The notes under the pieces were generated by a model. That model saw only the letters and a list, made by a program, of their open reading frames with translations, searched no databases and was not told the origin of the DNA. The translations under genes were made by a program, and so were the position numbers. Shown here piece by piece: positions 31,517-35,919 of a DNA stretch of 35,919 nucleotides. Positions within the stretch are counted from its first letter, which is position 1; the number at the start of each line of letters is the position of its first letter. Location of the stretch: NCBI GenBank assembly GCA_019359245.1, contig JAHHHR010000075.1, positions 1-35,919 of the forward strand, read 5' to 3'. Origin of the DNA: Nostoc desertorum CM1-VF14 (GTDB lineage: Bacteria > Cyanobacteriota > Cyanobacteriia > Cyanobacteriales > Nostocaceae).

Positions 31517-32308
31517 TTAGCTCTTTGAACTAACACGCTTATTAGCTTTTATTTTTGAACGCTTTCCTTGAAAGACTGTCCCAAATCCGATAACAAGGCA
31601 AGACCCAAAGGCGACTGATGGTTCAGGAACAGATTGAATGACACCTATAAAGCTAACTTCTCTAATTTGTAATGCTGATGTATTAGTGAAATCGTCAATA
31701 TCTACAACACCAATTCCTACTTTGTAAATATTTGATTTGGTAAAAGTGTAGCTAAAAGTTCTGTCTCCAGTCTCTGAATTAAAGAAACTGGAGATATTTG
31801 ACGCATCGTTAACATCAGCTAGTTTGAATATCTCACCATTTACTGTAAAAAAGGCAAAATCATTTAAAGGGCTAAAAGGAGGTAGGCTTGCCGTTTCATT
31901 GGTGAGAAAATTCCATTTAAAATTCAACTTTTCACCAGCTGCTACTTTCAGGGTAGTTGAGATAGCAGAACCTTGAAAAGCCATGCCATTAATGTCTAAA
32001 TCGCCAACATTTAAACCGAGAAAATTTTCCAAACTTCCGCCAGCGTCAGTAGATAAATTGCTTTGCGTGTAATTATATGCATCAGGGTGGCTGGGGTTAT
32101 AGTCAAAATCATTCCCATCACCAAAGGATGAATTGGATATATTAACTGCACCGTCAAACGGTGTGGTGACATCACCAGAGGAATTCCAAGTGCTAAATTT
32201 AATACTTGCAGCTTGAGCAGGATGGGCAAACGCTAAACCGCTCAAACTTAGCAAGTTAAGAATACCAGCAGTTAGAGAGAAAGATTTGATAAAAGTGGAA
32301 TTAAACAT
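31517..32308 (-). CDS. PEP-CTERM sorting domain protein
   Basis: The 263-residue protein has a signal peptide (FIKSFSLTAGILNLLSLSGLAFAHPAQAA), a beta-rich secreted body with Asn/Ser/Asp-rich segments, and a C-terminal PEP-CTERM: VPEP followed by a hydrophobic SVAFGSCLVIGFGTVFQG helix and the basic KRSKIKANKR tail. Exosortase-type enzymes recognise this tail during export to the surface. The body is not otherwise recognised. Divergent 5' flank is repeated at 31050-31198. Confidence 0.88.
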   Translation of the reverse strand: MFNSTFIKSFSLTAGILNLLSLSGLAFAHPAQAASIKFSTWNSSGDVTTPFDGAVNISNSSFGDGNDFDYNPSHPDAYNYTQSNLSTDAGGSLENFLGLNVGDLDINGMAFQGSAISTTLKVAAGEKLNFKWNFLTNETASLPPFSPLNDFAFFTVNGEIFKLADVNDASNISSFFNSETGDRTFSYTFTKSNIYKVGIGVVDIDDFTNTSALQIREVSFIGVIQSVPEPSVAFGSCLVIGFGTVFQGKRSKIKANKRVSSKS

Positions 32309-32457
32309 GGTATTTATGTATTATTTCGTGAAAATTAGTACATTTGGTGGAAGGCAATTTGGTTTTCGTCCAATGCTGAAAAGTAAGTCGCAATTTTTTT
32401 GTTAAGTTTTATTATGTCGTCAAAAGTTTTACTTTTAAATAATTCATAGAGATAATA

Positions 32458-32489
32458 TTTTTGCCACTTAAAAACATTATTTATTATCT
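32458..32489. repeat. 32-bp direct repeat, left copy
   Basis: TTTTTGCCACTTAAAAACAT... matches 32959-32990 with two mismatches; the pair brackets the membrane gene at 32588-32932. Confidence 0.8.
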
Positions 32490-32587
32490 CTAACTAGCTC
32501 CGTTGAGCATACCAAATAATAATTTAAAAGCGAATAATTCTACAATAATAAAAACGACAGAAAAACGCTCCATTATAGTTCAGTAAT

Positions 32588-32932
32588 TTATGAACGCCAG
32601 CGAAACACCTTTCTCGTCAGAAATATAGCTATACTTGCACCTATTATACCCAACATACTCGGAATCAAGAATCCAGTAAGATTTTGATGAGCATAAATAA
32701 TTACTTTAAGTATTTTATTTGGACTCTTGTCTTTTAGATTAGAAATCCCCCAGATTACTAGACCTTCATGCCCTCCTATAGCCCCAATTAATAGTCTAAA
32801 TGTTTTAATAAAAAAATTGGTTTTCCTTGTGATAATTAGAGTAGCTATCCCAGCAATTGCTCCTCCCAGTAAACATGGTGTAATTATTGTTATGAGTAAC
32901 ATTAATAGCGTTTGATTGTCTGGTTCCCACAT
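32588..32932 (-). CDS. Small three-span membrane protein
   Basis: A 114-residue protein with hydrophobic spans at about 8-32 (LLMLLITIITPCLLGGAIAG), 44-62 (RLLIGAIGGHEGLVIWGI) and 84-104 (GFLIPSMLGIIGASIAIFL), ending RKVFRWRS. No family recognised. It lies alone between 32-bp direct repeats, and its coding is AT-rich. Confidence 0.6.
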   Translation of the reverse strand: MWEPDNQTLLMLLITIITPCLLGGAIAGIATLIITRKTNFFIKTFRLLIGAIGGHEGLVIWGISNLKDKSPNKILKVIIYAHQNLTGFLIPSMLGIIGASIAIFLTRKVFRWRS

Positions 32933-32958
32933 AACCTAAATTATTCCTGACGAGAAAA

Positions 32959-32990
32959 TTTTTACCACTTAAAAACATTATTGATTATCT
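32959..32990. repeat. 32-bp direct repeat, right copy
   Basis: Second copy of the repeat at 32458-32489, same orientation, 501 bp away, located upstream of the membrane gene. Confidence 0.8.
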
Positions 32991-33019
32991 ACGGCTAAAC
33001 CTTGCAACAATCTGCTAGC

Positions 33020-35770
33020 TTAAAACAAGAAGTCGTTAGTGTTGCTCAACTGAGCAACAGTCAGGTTTTGCAAAGTAACTAACGATGTAGGACGCTGACT
33101 ACCATTCCCATCTGGATCAATTTGAAGTATGGCATTATTTCCAGAGGAGCCAAACTTAACGTAGCTGTCGGCTATGGGGTTAGAACCACTATAACCAAGA
33201 CTTTTGAGCAGTTCGGTAATCACAATTTTGTCAAAGCCTACCTGAAAGTCAGTAATAGTGTCACCAGCATCACGGATGTTAGTATAGACAAACTGGTCAT
33301 TACCACCACCGCCAGTCAGAATATCTTGACCTTGGAAGCCAGTGATAATGTTATCAGCATCATTACCCGTAAGGACATCACGACCAGATGTACCTTTAAT
33401 ATTATTGTCAGGATTGACATTAACGATAACTTGTGCAATGTCACTGCCACCGTTACCGTCGCTGACAGTGTACTCAAAGGTTGTCTTACCAGTGAAGTTG
33501 GCAGCAGGGGTAAAGACAACATCACCATCTTGGTTAAATGCTACGCTACCTCTGATAGCATTGCCGACGTTTGAAATTTTCAGGATGTCGCCATCGATAT
33601 CCTTGTCGTTGACTAACAACTTAGTAGCTGAGATAGTCACTGCTTGGTTTTCTAAGGTGATAGCAGCGTCATCAGTGGCTACAGGAGTATTGTTAAGTTT
33701 GATTACCTCTAGCCCAAGGGTAGCAGTTGCAGTTGCACCAGTTTTATCTAGTGCTACTAGTTTGACACGGATATTACCGACATCAGCGTTGCTGGGTGTA
33801 CCATTGAATGTATGAGTAGTAGTATCAAAGGTTAACCAGTTTGGTAATGGACTGCCGTTTTCTAAGGTGGCTGAGTAACTGAGACTGTCGTCTACATCAA
33901 CATCTTTAAAGGTGTCTTCTGCAAAGGTGAAGCTAAAGGTCGTGTTTTGTGTGGCAGTTTGGTTAGCGATCGCTTTTTCTAGAGTCGGTGCATCATTAAC
34001 GTTTGCTACACTTAGAGTAAAGGTGTCGGCAACTACAGCACCATTGGTATCAGTAGCTGTTACTTTGAGATTAAGACTACCGACATCAGCATTACCTGGA
34101 ATTCCGTTGAAAGAGCCAGTAACTGCATCAAAAGTCAGCCAACTTGGTAAAGAATTACCATTTTCAATGGTGGCAGAGTAGGTGAGGTAATCGCCTGCAT
34201 CAACATCTTTGAAGGTATCTGACTTGATGGTGAAACTGAAGGCAGAGTCTTCTGTTGCTGTTTGGTCAGCGATCTGCTTTTCTAAGGTAGGCGCATCATT
34301 GACAGGATTGACCGTAATATTAAAGGTTGTGCTGTCAATTGTGCCGCCCGCACCGTCAGCCACTGTAAAGTTGAAGCTGTCACTAGTAGTTTCGCTGCCA
34401 TCGTGGGTGTAAGTAAGTCGGTTATTATCGATGTCAGCTTGGGTGAAGGTGTTACTTACAGTCAGCGCCGTACCATTGACTTTGAGACTGCCATGAATGG
34501 GTAAATTGGTCAGGGTGTAAATAATCTGGGCGGCAGTGTTATCAGCATCAGTGATTTGCAGTTGAGTGGTGGTAATGTCTGCGGTTCCTTCCTCATTGAG
34601 TGTTAGCCCTTGATTTACCGCTAACGCTGGGTTATTGTTGCCATTAGCTACTTTTGTAGAAGCTTGACTTTGAGTGGGGACTTCTTGAGCATTCCCAGCA
34701 TTGTCACGGGCAACGGAGTAGAAAGCGTAGGTGTGACCTGGTTGTCCGCTAAAGGTTGCTTCAATGAGAGTCGTGTTTTCCAACCAGGAGACAAAAGACT
34801 TACCGTTGTCTGAGACGTAGATAGTGAAATCAGCCAATGCTGAACCGCCTGCGTTGTCGCTGCCAGACCAAGTGACCTGGAAGCTGGTGTCGTTAATGTT
34901 GCTGGGTAAGGCGTTGACAGTGCTAGTAGGTTTACCAGTGTCAATGGTGTTAGAAATTGCTGGTGTGTCAATGGGTTCGTTAATGTCGAAGATAATACAA
35001 GCTTGGGCATCAATAACAGCACCATTCTCAATACTTGATTTGGGACGCACGGAGTAGCTGACGAAGCCTTCACCCTCTGGGGAAGTCAGGTCGGGTGGTA
35101 GGAATCCAAGCAGGGGATTGGTTGGCTCTACTCCCGTGGCTGGGTCTATTGAGGTAAACTCCCAGAAGGCTTGCCCTGTAGCAATATCAACACCTGCTAT
35201 CACGTCTACGTAAATGCCTTTAGTAGCAGTTAAGTCCAGACGGGTTTGATAGAAAGCCCGGTTATCTGGTACGTCGATGAAGGTGTCGCCAAAGCCGAAA
35301 TCATCTAAGCGGAAGGTACGGAAGTCTAGGTCGCTATCAAGTTGTTGGGTGATGCGGACAACTTGGGCGGGAGCAGTAGCAAGTTCTGGGTCGTTTTCAA
35401 AGCGGATGGTGTAGTTGAGGGGGTCGGCTGCGCTTATCCAGCGTTCTGCACCATAGCCTTGTGGGCCAAGGATGTCATTGGGATCTTTGGAAGCGATAAT
35501 GTTGGTAGTAGTGTGTCCTGGATCAAATGGATTAAATCGATTGAGGAGGTCGAATGGATTACTAGGGTTTCCAGGTGGTTCATTTGATGGAGGAGTGGGA
35601 GGTTTTTCGGGAGGGCAATTATCAGGAATACTGATAGAGCTTGTTATTTTGTCATTTATTTCAATGGACATACTAAAAGGTTCAGCATAGCCATATTGTT
35701 GAAGTAGCCAAGTATATTCAAAAGTTCCTGGGTCAAGACCAAACAGAGGGGCAAGAGTTTGATATTGCAA
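33020..35770 (-). CDS. Large cadherin-like/RTX surface protein, 5' end uncertain
   Basis: About 916 residues. After a Pro-rich segment (residues 55-75) and a beta region on to about 280, there is an FN3-like repeat (about 285-375), a cadherin-like VNGTALTVSNTFTQADID repeat (about 380-490), two tandem dystroglycan-type repeats (NDAPTLEKxIANQTATxxxxFSF, about 493-690), a VNDKDIDGDIL domain (to about 785), then RTX Ca-binding sequence (GTSGRDVLTG, GGGGNDQF) and a SNTNDFLF end, a type I secretion signal. The only initiator is TTG at 35770; no ATG precedes it before the TGA at 35822-35824. It is probably a 5'-truncated piece of a larger adhesin. Confidence 0.82.
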   Translation of the reverse strand: MQYQTLAPLFGLDPGTFEYTWLLQQYGYAEPFSMSIEINDKITSSISIPDNCPPEKPPTPPSNEPPGNPSNPFDLLNRFNPFDPGHTTTNIIASKDPNDILGPQGYGAERWISAADPLNYTIRFENDPELATAPAQVVRITQQLDSDLDFRTFRLDDFGFGDTFIDVPDNRAFYQTRLDLTATKGIYVDVIAGVDIATGQAFWEFTSIDPATGVEPTNPLLGFLPPDLTSPEGEGFVSYSVRPKSSIENGAVIDAQACIIFDINEPIDTPAISNTIDTGKPTSTVNALPSNINDTSFQVTWSGSDNAGGSALADFTIYVSDNGKSFVSWLENTTLIEATFSGQPGHTYAFYSVARDNAGNAQEVPTQSQASTKVANGNNNPALAVNQGLTLNEEGTADITTTQLQITDADNTAAQIIYTLTNLPIHGSLKVNGTALTVSNTFTQADIDNNRLTYTHDGSETTSDSFNFTVADGAGGTIDSTTFNITVNPVNDAPTLEKQIADQTATEDSAFSFTIKSDTFKDVDAGDYLTYSATIENGNSLPSWLTFDAVTGSFNGIPGNADVGSLNLKVTATDTNGAVVADTFTLSVANVNDAPTLEKAIANQTATQNTTFSFTFAEDTFKDVDVDDSLSYSATLENGSPLPNWLTFDTTTHTFNGTPSNADVGNIRVKLVALDKTGATATATLGLEVIKLNNTPVATDDAAITLENQAVTISATKLLVNDKDIDGDILKISNVGNAIRGSVAFNQDGDVVFTPAANFTGKTTFEYTVSDGNGGSDIAQVIVNVNPDNNIKGTSGRDVLTGNDADNIITGFQGQDILTGGGGNDQFVYTNIRDAGDTITDFQVGFDKIVITELLKSLGYSGSNPIADSYVKFGSSGNNAILQIDPDGNGSQRPTSLVTLQNLTVAQLSNTNDFLF

Positions 35771-35919
35771 GTTACTGCTATATGAACGGTCTAGCGCAAA
35801 TTTCTCACAAACAATAAAAAATCAATTCACATCGCTTGATATAAGACATTTTTTGATACATCATCAATTGAAATGTATGATGGTAAACAAAGTAAGTACA
35901 AAATAGCCATTATCAAGCT
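35771..35919. other. Right-edge non-coding stretch
   Basis: The frame of the RTX protein continues to about 35821 (residues EKFALDRSYSSN) and then hits TGA. Beyond this I see no gene before the window edge. Confidence 0.5.

Noticed and set aside
33122..35690. Several plus-strand open frames of 60-157 codons across the RTX gene
   Set aside because: All are antisense shadows of the repetitive cadherin-like coding sequence.

Overview
The window looks like accessory chromosome or plasmid DNA of a filamentous, probably heterocystous, cyanobacterium. Evidence by eye: many HIP1-type GCGATCGC octamers, Ycf35- and Ycf46-type proteins, a PEP-CTERM protein, an RTX/cadherin-like surface protein, short dispersed repeats of the Nostoc type, and abundant IS and pseudogene debris. 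No rRNA, tRNA or CRISPR array was seen. All assignments come from reading the sequence; nothing was searched.

Region 1 (1-4.3 kb) is the 3' end of a DISARM-type defence operon: a headless C-terminal piece of the DrmA helicase, then intact drmB (DUF1998) and drmC (PLD) with 4-base overlaps, an unrecognised 222-aa gene, and an HU gene. Region 2 (4.3-11.5 kb) is a scrapyard. A ~795-bp block (a DCC-family thiol oxidoreductase gene plus a dead HU 3' end) is present twice, 5519 bp apart. Between and beside the copies lie an aldo/keto reductase, a membrane protein, an amine-oxidase C-terminus without its FAD-binding head, a TenI/ThiE-like protein, and fragments of a pterin dehydratase, an isochorismatase, a GIY-YIG-type gene and a small gene with two internal stops. 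Region 3 (10.9-16.2 kb) holds a GIY-YIG protein, small cyanobacterial proteins, a secreted thermonuclease with a C-terminal Ca-binding motif, and an Rpn/PD-(D/E)XK nuclease-like protein.

Region 4 (16.4-19.6 kb) is a dynamin-like GTPase gene lacking its P-loop, with its last 39 codons split off by an 892-bp IS5-type element; removing the IS restores the frame exactly. A divergent small HTH-like regulator starts inside a near-perfect 36-bp palindrome between the two genes.

Region 5 (19.6-27.4 kb) is the most interesting part: a long same-strand cluster of eleven genes (zinc-ribbon protein, 326-aa protein, several small proteins, coiled-coil protein, Ycf35/DUF1257, DUF2997, Ycf46-like AAA+ ATPase, WGR-domain protein). 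It is preceded by a ~350-nt non-coding leader with pseudoknot-like pairing, carries a stem-loop at many gene junctions, and closes with a T-tailed terminator. I infer an AAA+ remodelling machine with a nucleic-acid-binding WGR partner; its biological role is unknown.

Region 6 (27.5-35.9 kb) concerns the cell surface: a sulfotransferase-like protein, a family 2 glycosyltransferase whose stop codon is rebuilt by an inserted IS, a pilin-like lipoprotein behind a duplicated PEP-CTERM leader, the PEP-CTERM protein, a membrane protein between 32-bp direct repeats, and a large cadherin-like/RTX protein without an obvious start codon.
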